From NCBI GenBank assembly GCA_012839565.1, contig DUMZ01000020.1:117627-181626 (forward strand): a stretch of 64,000 nucleotides of DNA, read 5' to 3'. Position 1 is the first letter of the stretch; every line of letters starts with the position of its first letter. Positions 45,094 to 53,712 of the stretch are shown piece by piece. The translations under genes and the position numbers were made by a program. The notes under the pieces are model-generated. The model did no database searches. It was not told the DNA's origin and saw nothing but the letters and a program-made list of their open reading frames with translations. Source of the stretch: Anaerolineaceae bacterium (lineage in GTDB: Bacteria > Chloroflexota > Anaerolineae > Anaerolineales > Anaerolineaceae).

Positions 45094-45988
45094 TAGGGCT
45101 GCTTCTGTTTTAACAAGATTGAAAAACCAAGCTAATCTCACAGGTAGAGCCTTCCAGTTGTGTTTGCAGTTATTCTGTCAGGAAGAATTCCTGCGTCGAT
45201 TAGCAGGCTCAAAATACAAAAATAATTTAGTTCTAAAAGGTGGACACCTGATTTACTGTCTAACTGAATTCAGTAGCCGGCCAACAGTAGATATCGATTT
45301 TCTGGCTCGAGATACACCGAACACCATTGAAGCTTTGAGAGATGTCCTTTCGACTATTATCGATACCCCAACTGGGAACGACTTTATCCTTTACGAAATT
45401 AAGCATATTAAGATCATTTCGATAGACAAGAAGTATCCAGGCTTGTCCGCGGTACTACAGGCACGTATAAAGAATACAAAAACACCAATAAAAATCGATT
45501 TTGGTTTTGGGGATCTGGTTTATCCTGAAGATCAGATGAGAACAGTCCCGACACAATTAAATGATTTTATTGCTCCGCTGGTTAAGACCTATTCTCTTGA
45601 GACAGTAGTTGCTGAAAAACTGGACGCAATTCTCAACTTGATGGAATTTTCAAGTCGAATGAAAGATTACTATGACCTGTATTTTCTTTCTGTAGGATTT
45701 GACCTTGACGGAAACCAATTGCGTACAGCCTTAATAAAAATTTTTAAAAACAGGGAACGAACATATAAACAGGAAGACATGAAAAGAGTTCTTGCTTTTG
45801 ACCAGAATAAAGATATGGTAAGGAAATGGGACACTTTTTTGAAAAAGGTAAAATTGTCCCCGATCCAGTTTAATGTGGTAATTGCTGGCATTGCTGCATT
45901 CCTTGAACCAGTATGGGATTCCATTTATACAAATCGTTCTTTTGCTTATTCTTGGCGTGCGAAGGATGGCCAATGGCTTGGCGATTGA
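45086..45988 (+). CDS. abiEii: Nucleotidyltransferase toxin AbiEii-like protein
   Basis: The protein is 300 aa from the ATG at 45086. Further-upstream codons in this frame lie inside the antitoxin gene. The AbiEii/DUF1814 pattern is present: LVLKGGHLIYCLTEFSSR, then TVDIDFLA, giving the GG and DxD metal-binding motifs, then KIDFGFGD and VAEKLDAILNLMEFSSRMKDYYDL. The toxin is a GTP-preferring nucleotidyltransferase that halts growth and can stop phage in known cases. Confidence 0.9.
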   Translation: MADRAASVLTRLKNQANLTGRAFQLCLQLFCQEEFLRRLAGSKYKNNLVLKGGHLIYCLTEFSSRPTVDIDFLARDTPNTIEALRDVLSTIIDTPTGNDFILYEIKHIKIISIDKKYPGLSAVLQARIKNTKTPIKIDFGFGDLVYPEDQMRTVPTQLNDFIAPLVKTYSLETVVAEKLDAILNLMEFSSRMKDYYDLYFLSVGFDLDGNQLRTALIKIFKNRERTYKQEDMKRVLAFDQNKDMVRKWDTFLKKVKLSPIQFNVVIAGIAAFLEPVWDSIYTNRSFAYSWRAKDGQWLGD

Positions 45989-46044
45989 ATCTTCTGTTTG
46001 AAGATTTCACTTCAGTTTTCTTTCTGCCACAAATTGCTTAAACA

Positions 46045-46072
46045 AAAACCGCCATCTAAGAGTGGCGGTTTT
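46045..46072. terminator. Bidirectional terminator
   Basis: AAAACCGCCA (46045-46054) pairs with TGGCGGTTTT (46063-46072). It lies between the AbiE toxin gene and the convergent YtxH gene. Confidence 0.85.
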
Positions 46073-46093
46073 ACTTGACTAAATAGTTGACGA

Positions 46094-46306
46094 TTATTTG
46101 CCTGAACGTAACTGGGCGAGTTCCTGTTCCAGTTCCTGACGTTTTTCCGCGGCAGCCTGGCGAACTTCTTCCTGGAAATTATTGGCAAAATCTTTGATGT
46201 TTTCTTGCAGCTCTTCACCCGACCAGGGTGTGAGCAACAGAACCAGCGCACTGCTAACAAGCGCGCCAACAAACAGACCTGTAAAAAGTGAGCATGTTTT
46301 TTTCAT
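46094..46306 (-). CDS. YtxH-like small membrane protein
   Basis: The protein is 70 aa from the ATG at 46306 with AAGGAAC upstream. An earlier ATG at 46324 overlaps that site. One membrane helix (FVGALVSSALVLLLTPWSGEE) is followed by a charged coiled helix (EEVRQAAAEKRQELEQELAQL). This matches the YtxH/DUF948 group, often linked to stress or envelope. It is alone in its transcript. Confidence 0.8.
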   Translation of the reverse strand: MKKTCSLFTGLFVGALVSSALVLLLTPWSGEELQENIKDFANNFQEEVRQAAAEKRQELEQELAQLRSGK

Positions 46307-46393
46307 TTTAGTTCCTTTCTCCATTCATCTTTATTATAAAGGACTTACGCCTGATATGAACAGAATTAATTAAGATTTTACACTCTCCAAACC

Positions 46394-46831
46394 TTAATTT
46401 TCCAAAGCGATGGTTACAGGCCCATCGTTTTGGATATCCACCACCATGTGCGCGCCAAAAATGCCACTTTGCACCTTGATGCCAAAGTCGCGCAGCTGTT
46501 CAATGAAATACTCAACCAGCGGTTCGGCGAGTTCGGGCCTGGCGGCGTTGATAAAACTCGGACGGCGTCCGCGGCTGGTATCAGCGTGCAAGGTGAACTG
46601 CGAAACGACAATCATCTCGCCAGCCACATCCAGGAGAGAGCGGTTCATCTTGCCTTCGTCGTCGCCAAACACGCGTAAATATACGATTTTCTCAGCAAGT
46701 TCGCGCGCTTTGGCCTGGGTGTCTTCATGTCCGACGCCCAGCAAGACGACGTATCCCAAACCGATATCAGCCACAATCTGGCCGTCAACCGTCACACTGC
46801 CTTTTGTCACCCGTTGTAAAATCGCGCGCAT
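46394..46831 (-). CDS. dtd: D-aminoacyl-tRNA deacylase
   Basis: The protein is 145 aa from the ATG at 46831, preceded by GGAGAGAA. The Dtd motifs are present: [18 protein letters not shown] at the start, [19 protein letters not shown] at about 77-95 and the late NDGPVT with its Gly-Pro. It removes D-amino acids and glycine from mischarged tRNA in the cytoplasm. Slightly shorter spacing in SQFTL-NAARPE is normal. Confidence 0.95.
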   Translation of the reverse strand: MRAILQRVTKGSVTVDGQIVADIGLGYVVLLGVGHEDTQAKARELAEKIVYLRVFGDDEGKMNRSLLDVAGEMIVVSQFTLHADTSRGRRPSFINAARPELAEPLVEYFIEQLRDFGIKVQSGIFGAHMVVDIQNDGPVTIALEN

Positions 46832-46915
46832 CGTTCTCTCCAAAATCCTGTCATTGTTTTATTTTGTGGCTTGTGGTCGGGAGTTCACAAGCGAACAAAT
46901 GGTTTTCCTGGTTCG

Positions 46916-46937
46916 GATATGGTCTCCTGACCATGTC
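46916..46937. repeat. Dispersed GGTC-TCCT-GACC hairpin
   Basis: GATATGGTC-TCCT-GACCATGTC forms a nine-pair stem with one G-U. It is the same family as at 23347, in the opposite orientation. A decayed relative (CTTGTGGTCGGGAG) lies at 46870. Confidence 0.65.
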
Positions 46938-46994
46938 CATCACAAGATGAGCCTTGCCAAGTCTGATTATAGTCGGCTTTGGTCAATCGGGGTG

Positions 46995-47007
46995 TATAAT
47001 TGAGACA
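46995..47007 (+). promoter_or_regulatory. -10 box implying a leaderless RNase D transcript
   Basis: TATAAT at 46995-47000 ends six bases before the ATG at 47007, and no ribosome site precedes that ATG. Transcription would start at or next to the A of the start codon. Confidence 0.55.
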
Positions 47008-48146
47008 TGCCTTTAGCTTCAATGCCATCCGCCGAGCTGATTACAAGCCCTGAGCGCTATCAAATGATGATCGCGCACTTGGGTGGACAAAAGGCCATCG
47101 CTATCGACACCGAATCCAACAGCTTATTTGCCTATCAAGAGCGCGTTTGTCTTATCCAGCTTTCATCGCGGGAGCGTGACTATCTGCTTGACCCCTTCGC
47201 CTTTGACGATTTGCACGCCCTGGGCGAGCTGATGGCGGATGAGCACGTTCAAAAAATCATGCATGCCGGTGATTATGACATCTCAACGCTAAAACGCGAT
47301 TATGATTTCACGTTCAACAATGTTTTTGACACCATGCTGGCCGCGTCGGCTTTGGGGGAGAGCAGTTTGGGCTTGAGCACACTGCTTGAAAAATACTTCG
47401 GCATTGAACTGGCCAAAAAATACCAGCGCGCCAACTGGGGCGAACGGCCTGTCAAGGATGATATGTTGCGCTACGCCCAGGCTGACTCGCATTTCCTTAT
47501 CCCTTTGCGCGATTATTTGCTGCCCAGGCTGGAAGCAATCGGCTGGCTTGAACTCGTGCAGGAAGATTCAAACGCTATGGCCAAGAACACGCCCGCGATG
47601 AAACCCCACTGCGAAGACGTCTGGCGCGTAAAAGGCACGCGCGATTTAAGTCCCGAAGAGATGAGCCTGCTGGCCGAACTCAACCATCAGCGCGAACTGC
47701 AGGCGCAAAAACGCGACCGCCCACCGTTTAAAATCTTTGGCGACCCATCGATGGTGGCCATCGCCCAGGCTATGCCCCAAACGCTCGAAGAGCTTTCCGC
47801 GCTCAAGGTCTTTTCGAAACACCAAATGAAGCGATATGGCAATCTGATCGTAAACACCGTGACCAACTGGCTCGAAAAGCCCACCAAACTGCATCGGCCA
47901 GCTGTTTTGCGTCCCTGCGACGCTGAACTGGAACGTCACGAAGCCTTAAAGAAATTACGCAAAACCATCGCGGAAAAAGAAGGCATTGCCAGCAACCTGG
48001 TACTGCCCCGCGATTTACTGGAGAAAATTGCCCGGCATGACCCCCAAAGCATGCCAGAGCTGGAAAGTTTGATGAGCGACTACCCACTGCGCTTCGCGCG
48101 TTTTGGCAAAGCGATATTTGATTTATTACTAAGGAGAAGACTATGA
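47007..48146 (+). CDS. rnd: Ribonuclease D
   Basis: The protein is 379 aa. The DEDD exonuclease motifs are AIDTESNSLF at about 31-40, IMHAGDYDISTLKRDY at about 85-100 and YAQADSHFLIPLRDY at about 155-169. An HRDC domain follows (LAELNHQRELQAQKRDRPPF, then LSALKVFSKHQMKRYG at about 220-290). It trims the 3' ends of tRNA precursors. Its stop overlaps the start of the beta-CASP RNase gene (48143-48146), so the two RNA-processing enzymes are made together. Confidence 0.93.
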   Translation: MPLASMPSAELITSPERYQMMIAHLGGQKAIAIDTESNSLFAYQERVCLIQLSSRERDYLLDPFAFDDLHALGELMADEHVQKIMHAGDYDISTLKRDYDFTFNNVFDTMLAASALGESSLGLSTLLEKYFGIELAKKYQRANWGERPVKDDMLRYAQADSHFLIPLRDYLLPRLEAIGWLELVQEDSNAMAKNTPAMKPHCEDVWRVKGTRDLSPEEMSLLAELNHQRELQAQKRDRPPFKIFGDPSMVAIAQAMPQTLEELSALKVFSKHQMKRYGNLIVNTVTNWLEKPTKLHRPAVLRPCDAELERHEALKKLRKTIAEKEGIASNLVLPRDLLEKIARHDPQSMPELESLMSDYPLRFARFGKAIFDLLLRRRL

Positions 48147-49543
48147 AATTAACCGTTTTTGGTGCAGCCCGTACGGTAACCGGATCAATGACGCTGATTG
48201 AATACGGTGGCAAAAAACTTTTGTTGGAATGTGGCACTTTTCAGGGCCGGCGCGAAGAGTCCTACTTCACGAATCTGAACTTCCCCTTTAATCCCGCGGA
48301 AATTGACGCGATGATTCTCTCGCATGCCCACATCGACCATAGTGGCAACATTCCCAACCTGGTCAAGCAAGGTTTCAAAGGTAAAATTTACGCCACCAAC
48401 GCCACGGTCGATTTGGCGGATATCATGTTGCGCGACTCGGGACACATCCAGGAAAATGATATCAAATATCTTAATAAAAAGCGCCGAAAAAAGAATAAAC
48501 CGCCTTTGGAGCCCATCTACACCCAAAAAGATGCCCTGGCGGCCATGCCCCATTTTCGCATGGTTTGGTACGACGTGGCCTTTGAGCCCATCCCGGGTAT
48601 CAAGGCGCGCCTGGTTGAAGCGGGGCATATTTTGGGTTCCGCCGCAATTGTTTTGGACTATAAAAACGCGGCGGGCGAAGAAAAACGCCTGTGGTACTCC
48701 GGCGACATCGGCCGGCCGGATATGCCCATCCTGCGCGACCCGGTTTTGCCGTCGGACGCCAACACGCTGATCATGGAAACCACCTATGGCGACAAACCGC
48801 ACGATTCACTCTATGATGCCTACGACGAGTTTGTGGATGCTATCAACCGCACGGTTAGCCGCGGTGGCAAGGTGATTGTGCCGGCTTTCGCGGTGGGGCG
48901 CACCCAAAACCTGCTTTATTTGCTAAGCGATGGGATTGAAAATGGCGAAATCCCCGACATACCGGTGATTGTTGACAGCCCGCTGGCAGTCAACGCGTCG
49001 GATTTATACCGCAAGCACACCGAATGTTTTGATGATGAAACCTGGGAGTTTATTGCTCAGCACCGCATGCAGGGTTTGGATTTTCATAACATCCTCTTCA
49101 CGCGCAGTGTGGATGAATCCAAAGCGCTGAACGACTGGAACGAGCCGATGATTATCATCTCGGCCTCGGGCATGGCGGAAAGCGGGCGCATTTTGCACCA
49201 TCTGCGCAACAACATTGAAGACGGACGCAACACGATTTTGATTATTTCCTGGCAGGCGCCTTATACTCTGGGCCGACGCCTGGCGGATCAGGAACGCCGT
49301 GTGCGCATTTTTGGCGAGGAGTTTTATCGCAAGGCGGAAGTGGTCACCATCGGTGGCCTGAGCGCGCACGCCGGGCAAACGGGTTTGCTGGAATATGCCA
49401 GAGCGTCAAAAGACAGTCTGGAGAATTTGATTTTGGTACACGGTGAAGAATTCGCCGCGTCAGCCTTTATGGCAAAACTCGATGAAGAAGGCGGTTTTCC
49501 TGAACCGGTTTATGCGGAAAAAGGGCAAACATTTAATTTGTAA
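48143..49543 (+). CDS. Beta-CASP metallo-beta-lactamase-fold ribonuclease
   Basis: The protein is 466 aa with AAGGAGAAG before the ATG. The HAHIDHSGNIP motif at about 54-64 binds zinc. SGDIGRPDMPIL near 189-200, the beta-CASP domain with VIVPAFAVGRTQNLLYLL, and IISASGMAESGRILHHL and GLSAHAGQTGLL near the end are all in place. The family (Ysh1/CPSF73-like) cuts RNA. It is coupled to RNase D, which fits a joint RNA-processing role. Confidence 0.93.
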   Translation: MKLTVFGAARTVTGSMTLIEYGGKKLLLECGTFQGRREESYFTNLNFPFNPAEIDAMILSHAHIDHSGNIPNLVKQGFKGKIYATNATVDLADIMLRDSGHIQENDIKYLNKKRRKKNKPPLEPIYTQKDALAAMPHFRMVWYDVAFEPIPGIKARLVEAGHILGSAAIVLDYKNAAGEEKRLWYSGDIGRPDMPILRDPVLPSDANTLIMETTYGDKPHDSLYDAYDEFVDAINRTVSRGGKVIVPAFAVGRTQNLLYLLSDGIENGEIPDIPVIVDSPLAVNASDLYRKHTECFDDETWEFIAQHRMQGLDFHNILFTRSVDESKALNDWNEPMIIISASGMAESGRILHHLRNNIEDGRNTILIISWQAPYTLGRRLADQERRVRIFGEEFYRKAEVVTIGGLSAHAGQTGLLEYARASKDSLENLILVHGEEFAASAFMAKLDEEGGFPEPVYAEKGQTFNL

Positions 49544-49564
49544 TCGGGTATAATCGTTGAACCT

Positions 49565-49652
49565 GGAGAGATGCCGGAGTGGTTGATCGGGGCGGTCTCG
49601 AAAACCGTTGTGGGACTTGTGCCCACCGTGGGTTCGAATCCCACTCTCTCCG
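49565..49652 (+). tRNA. tRNA-Ser (anticodon CGA)
   Basis: An 88-nt class II tRNA with acceptor GGAGAGA/TCTCTCC, anticodon loop CTCGAAA, a long variable arm (TGTGGGACTTGTGCCCA) and T-arm GTGGG-TTCGAAT-CCCAC. The -10 box TATAAT is at 49549-49554. Bases 49653-49872 hold no gene. Confidence 0.95.
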
Positions 49653-49872
49653 CTGACTTTGGACTGAGTGGTTGACACTAGTTGGCTTGTCTGGAATTGT
49701 CATTCTCAATAAACCGTCATCGAGTCATGGATTAATGAATGTTCTCCTAAAACAAGTTCTATGAGACATGCCGAACTGTTTCAATATATTTTTAACCGAT
49801 TGGTCAACTAAACAAAAAACAAATATATTCTCTTTTTGAGCATCCTGGTCACTAGCTTGGTCAATATCCGTG

Positions 49873-49898
49873 TCATGGTCACTGCCATTTGACCATGA
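49873..49898. promoter_or_regulatory. Inverted-repeat operator upstream of the GT4-PlsC gene
   Basis: TCATGGTCA (49873-49881) and TGACCATGA (49890-49898) are a perfect nine-base inverted repeat. Three more TGGTCA half-sites lie upstream at 49801, 49846 and 49858. A related but less exact repeat (TGGTC...GACCA) lies upstream of the radical SAM gene. The TetR protein at 54922 is the candidate binder; this is inference. Confidence 0.6.
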
Positions 49899-49942
49899 TA
49901 AAAATCGGATATATAATTTCTTTAAAGGAAGGTGTTGTTAAT

Positions 49943-51856
49943 TTGAAAATAGTACACGTACTAGACCTATATGACCAGCCAAATAACGGTGTAGCTACTG
50001 CAACCAAAATGAACGTAGAGCATCTTCAGAATCTGGGACATGAGGTTAGAATTCTATCAACTGGAGAGCCAGCCACTGAAAAAGTCGTAGTGGATGAATT
50101 CAGTTTACCCCTTTTTCAACATTTGGTTGACGCGCAAGGGTTTTCATTCGCTAAACCGGATGACAGCAAATATTTTGAAGCTTTCAATGGGGCGGATATT
50201 ATCCACTTCCATCTCCCCACCCCTTTTTGTATTAAGGGTGAGAAAATTGCACGGCAGATGGGTATAACGACTATATCTTCCTTCCATCTCCAACCGCAAA
50301 ACATTACCTACTCCATTGGTCTGGGCAAAAATGAAAAAATCAATGACCGTTTGTATAATGACTTTTATAAGTACTTTTACAATAGATTCAACTACATTCA
50401 CGTCCCAAGTCAGATGATTGCTGAGCAACTTATTGCCCGTGATTACAAAGCAGAGATAAGAGTTATTTCAAATGGAGTAAGCCATATTTTCAGACCCATA
50501 CAGGTTGAGAAAAACAAGCACTTTGAAGATAAATTTTTGATTTTAATGGTGGGCCGCCTTTCCGGTGAAAAGCGACAAGATCTCTTGGTTGAAGCAGTTA
50601 AGCAAAGCAAGTATAAAGACAAAATACAGATTGTCTTTGCCGGTCAGGGTCCGGAGCAAAAAAAATTAGAAGAGCTTAGTAAGACCTTGCCTAACGCGCC
50701 GGTCTTTAAATTTTTCCCACAAAATGACTTAGTGAAGCTCATGAATCAGGCTGACTTATACGTCCACGCATCTGATGCTGAGATCGAAGGAATCTCCTGT
50801 TTAGAAGCAATGGCTTGTGGTCTGGTTCCGGTGATTTCTGACTCGAAATTATCAGCAACCAAGAGTTTCTCACTAACTGAGAAATCTCTCTTCGCTTCTG
50901 GTGATGCATCTTCTTTGGCTGAAAGAATTGAATATTGGATTGATAACCCGGCAAAAAAAGCATCCTATTCTAAGAAATATGCTAAAAAAGCGGACAAAAT
51001 GAGAGCGGAAACTACAGTTCAAGATCTGGTCAAACTCTATCAGGATGCTATTAAAAAACAAAAAAGAGACGGATATCCTAGAGTAGATGTTTCATATGCT
51101 CAAAATACAACACAATTGCAAAGAAAAAGAGAAAAATATGTTGAACCAAAATCGCCAGGCAAAATTTGGAGTTTTCTCACAAGGCAAGCCAGGAAAATTT
51201 TTAGTTTTGTAGCTTATGTGATTCTTTTTGTCCTTTATGGTGTGAAAGTTGAAGGCAGAGAAAATATTGCCTTGCTCGACAATGAGGGCGGAATAAGCAT
51301 TATGAACCACATCCATAACATGGATTCAAGTATGGCAGCTATTGCTCTGTCACCGGAAAAAGTGACATTTGTCTCCTCTCCAGCGAATTTACAGCTACCG
51401 GTCATTGGGAAAATTCTTAAGCTACTCAGGGTTATTCCGATACCGTATAGTACTTCTTCAGCTAAAGATTTTGTTAGGATAATTCAGAATGAGTTGAAAA
51501 ATAATAGAATTGTTCACTTTTTTCCAGAAGGGATGTTGTTAAAGAATTTTCAAGGTTTGAGAGACTTCAAAGATGGTGCTTTCTACTTTGCTACAAAGGA
51601 AAAGAAAGCAATTTTACCCATGGCAATCAGACAGGTGAAATCGCGCAAGGGTAAACAAAGATGGTTGACAGGAAACCCGAGATACTTCATCTTTATAGGA
51701 AAACCCCTTTACCCAAATAATGATCTGTCACAGAAAATTGCAATTGAAGACCTCAAGGCAAGATCTTATAACAGCGTGAATTCTTTGCTTAATAAAGAAA
51801 TCGAGGTTCCTAACAGGTTATTGTTTTTGACCTGGCAAGGGTTGGCACCTTTGTAG
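49943..51856 (+). CDS. Fusion of GT4 glycosyltransferase and PlsC-type acyltransferase
   Basis: The protein is 637 aa when started at TTG 49943, ten bases after AAAGGAAGG. Upstream ATGs at 49889 and 49895 fall in the inverted repeat. Residues 1 to about 375 are a GT4 enzyme like diacylglycerol glucosyltransferases (DLYDQPNNGVATATKMN; MVGRLSGEKRQDLLVEAVK; ASDAEIEGISCLEAMACG). Residues about 420-637 are a PlsC acyltransferase with NHIHNMDS (HX4D) and FFPEGM. A short hydrophobic helix (FSFVAYVILFVLYGV) joins them. It probably builds or acylates a membrane glycolipid. Confidence 0.88.
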   Translation: MKIVHVLDLYDQPNNGVATATKMNVEHLQNLGHEVRILSTGEPATEKVVVDEFSLPLFQHLVDAQGFSFAKPDDSKYFEAFNGADIIHFHLPTPFCIKGEKIARQMGITTISSFHLQPQNITYSIGLGKNEKINDRLYNDFYKYFYNRFNYIHVPSQMIAEQLIARDYKAEIRVISNGVSHIFRPIQVEKNKHFEDKFLILMVGRLSGEKRQDLLVEAVKQSKYKDKIQIVFAGQGPEQKKLEELSKTLPNAPVFKFFPQNDLVKLMNQADLYVHASDAEIEGISCLEAMACGLVPVISDSKLSATKSFSLTEKSLFASGDASSLAERIEYWIDNPAKKASYSKKYAKKADKMRAETTVQDLVKLYQDAIKKQKRDGYPRVDVSYAQNTTQLQRKREKYVEPKSPGKIWSFLTRQARKIFSFVAYVILFVLYGVKVEGRENIALLDNEGGISIMNHIHNMDSSMAAIALSPEKVTFVSSPANLQLPVIGKILKLLRVIPIPYSTSSAKDFVRIIQNELKNNRIVHFFPEGMLLKNFQGLRDFKDGAFYFATKEKKAILPMAIRQVKSRKGKQRWLTGNPRYFIFIGKPLYPNNDLSQKIAIEDLKARSYNSVNSLLNKEIEVPNRLLFLTWQGLAPL

Positions 51857-51998
51857 CCATCATTGATAGGGTTCTTGCTCTCATCAATTAAATTCCCACT
51901 ATTGAGTCTTTCTCGTTTTGACGGTTTTTAAAAAACTAACAACTTGCAAGAGTACCTGTTGTCAAAAAACAACTCAATAAAGCTTTTCTTACTTAAAG

Positions 51999-52037
51999 AA
52001 GAAGACTGTCCAGCTTACATACCGGACAGTCTTCTTT
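51999..52037. terminator. Terminator between convergent GT4-PlsC and radical SAM genes
   Basis: AAGAAGACTGTCC (51999-52011) pairs perfectly with GGACAGTCTTCTT (52024-52036). The flanks are A/T-rich on both sides. Confidence 0.8.
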
Positions 52038-52082
52038 GAGCATTATGCATTATTTGAGTCAATGATTATTTCGATGTAGCAC

Positions 52083-53429
52083 CTAATTAGGACTTGAAGC
52101 CCAAACTTCATTTGCTTTGGGAGCCCAGCGGTCTGCATACGGTTTACACTTAGCATACAAGTCGTCAATGTCTTCAGGAGACTGCATATCAGTTGAGTAA
52201 GCTTCGGTACGTTTTACCATACTGCATAAACATTCTGGATTTTCCAACATAGGACAAGGACGGAGCATATTTTCATTAAAAGGTTGCCCTTCTTTGTAAG
52301 CCATAAACAAAGGTCGTTTATAGGCTTCCAGAAGTGTGTGTGTTCTAATGTTGGAATCTGCGTAGTGGATAAAAGCACACGGTTCAATGTCACCATTAGC
52401 GTTAATGTGTAGATAGCTACGACCACCGGCAATACATCCGTTAACAAATTCACCGTCATTTTGAAAGTCAATGGTAAAAATAGGTTTGCTTTTTCTGTAC
52501 TCTCTGATTTTGCGATACATGGTCTCACGTTGTTCAGGTGAAGGCAACAGTTCAGGAGCAGCTGTGTTGCCAATGGGCATATAATGGAAGAACCATGCAA
52601 ACTTCGCTCCTGCCTCTACCAACATGTCGATATATTCTTCAGAACTAAGAGAATCTATATTTTTGGAGGTATAGCAACAGGATGCACCAAACGGGAGTTT
52701 TTTCTCTTTGAGAATACGCATAGCGTTCTTGACTTTCTGATAAGTTCCCTTGCCCCGACGATAATCAGTCGCTTCTTCAAAACCCTCAATGCTAATAGCA
52801 GGAACGAAATTCTTGACACGCAACAATTCATCAGCAAACTTCTCATCAATCAACGTTCCATTAGTGAAAGCGAGGAACATACAATTAGGATGGGCTTCAC
52901 ACAAACGAATGATATCGTCCTTACGAACCAATGGTTCACCGCCGGAGTAAATATACATATAAGTGCCCATCTCGGTACCCTGACGGATAATACTATCAAG
53001 AATCTCGTACTCTAAACTTAGCTTGTGACCGTAATCGGCTGCCCAACAGCCGATACAATGCAAATTGCAGGCAGATGTAAGGTCCATCAGAATTGCCCAT
53101 GGGATATTACAGTTATGGATCTTTTTCCATTCATCCTGTTTGTGTGAACCAATCAAAGTAGTATTTAGAATAAAATTTTCAAAGAAAACTTTACGAACAC
53201 CAGGATCTATGTCTGTCCACATACTCTTAAGAAGGATATGCCAATTGCTGTCAGGGTTATCAATAATGGCATGAAAAGGTTTAATCAAATGCGCATTCTT
53301 ACCATTCTTGTCAAACTTTTCAGCCCATTCTAAGATTTTGGGCAAACTTTTATCTGGATCTTCATCTAAGTAATTAAGAACCTGCTTTATGGCAAATGCC
53401 TGTACATTTTCTTTTAATGTTCTGCTCAT
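52083..53429 (-). CDS. Radical SAM/SPASM-type protein
   Basis: The protein is 448 aa with AAGGAGAT before the ATG. The radical SAM cluster motif is CNLHCIGC with Cys 121, 125 and 128. YSGGEPLV near 150 is the SAM-binding GGE. A SPASM-like C-terminal region has several Cys (CIAGGRSYLHINANGDIEPC; CPMLENPECLC), which would hold further iron-sulfur clusters. The first 100 residues are a helical domain. The family modifies peptides, lipids or heme by radical chemistry. The substrate is unknown. Its colinear paralog is encoded divergently. Confidence 0.92.
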   Translation of the reverse strand: MSRTLKENVQAFAIKQVLNYLDEDPDKSLPKILEWAEKFDKNGKNAHLIKPFHAIIDNPDSNWHILLKSMWTDIDPGVRKVFFENFILNTTLIGSHKQDEWKKIHNCNIPWAILMDLTSACNLHCIGCWAADYGHKLSLEYEILDSIIRQGTEMGTYMYIYSGGEPLVRKDDIIRLCEAHPNCMFLAFTNGTLIDEKFADELLRVKNFVPAISIEGFEEATDYRRGKGTYQKVKNAMRILKEKKLPFGASCCYTSKNIDSLSSEEYIDMLVEAGAKFAWFFHYMPIGNTAAPELLPSPEQRETMYRKIREYRKSKPIFTIDFQNDGEFVNGCIAGGRSYLHINANGDIEPCAFIHYADSNIRTHTLLEAYKRPLFMAYKEGQPFNENMLRPCPMLENPECLCSMVKRTEAYSTDMQSPEDIDDLYAKCKPYADRWAPKANEVWASSPN

Positions 53430-53476
53430 CGTATATATCTCCTTTTCTCTATTTAATGTATTTGTAAATTTGTCAA

Positions 53477-53497
53477 TGGTCCAAAATCAGTTGACCA
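53477..53497. promoter_or_regulatory. Possible TGGTC/GACCA operator between divergent radical SAM genes
   Basis: TGGTC (53477-53481) and GACCA (53493-53497) form a short inverted repeat 48 bases from the radical SAM start. Half-sites match those near 49873. Confidence 0.35.
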
Positions 53498-53712
53498 ACA
53501 TAGTTTTATTTAATTCAGATTATAAGAAGCAAGCCCTAAAAAATCCTTAGACACTAAAAAGCAAAAGTCTTAAAATGTAACATAACTAATAATTTGTCAT
53601 CTTTTACGACATTGAGAAGACTTTGTGCATTGTCAGCAACTGTCTCTTTTAATACGCTTTTGGTAAGATGCAAAGAACGTATCTGTGTTTTAGAAGGAGT
53701 GAATATACATCA

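Noticed and set aside
49889..49942. ATG starts upstream of the GT4-PlsC gene
   Set aside because: They lie in a perfect inverted repeat and have no ribosome site. TTG at 49943 follows AAAGGAAGG and opens a typical GT4 N-terminus.
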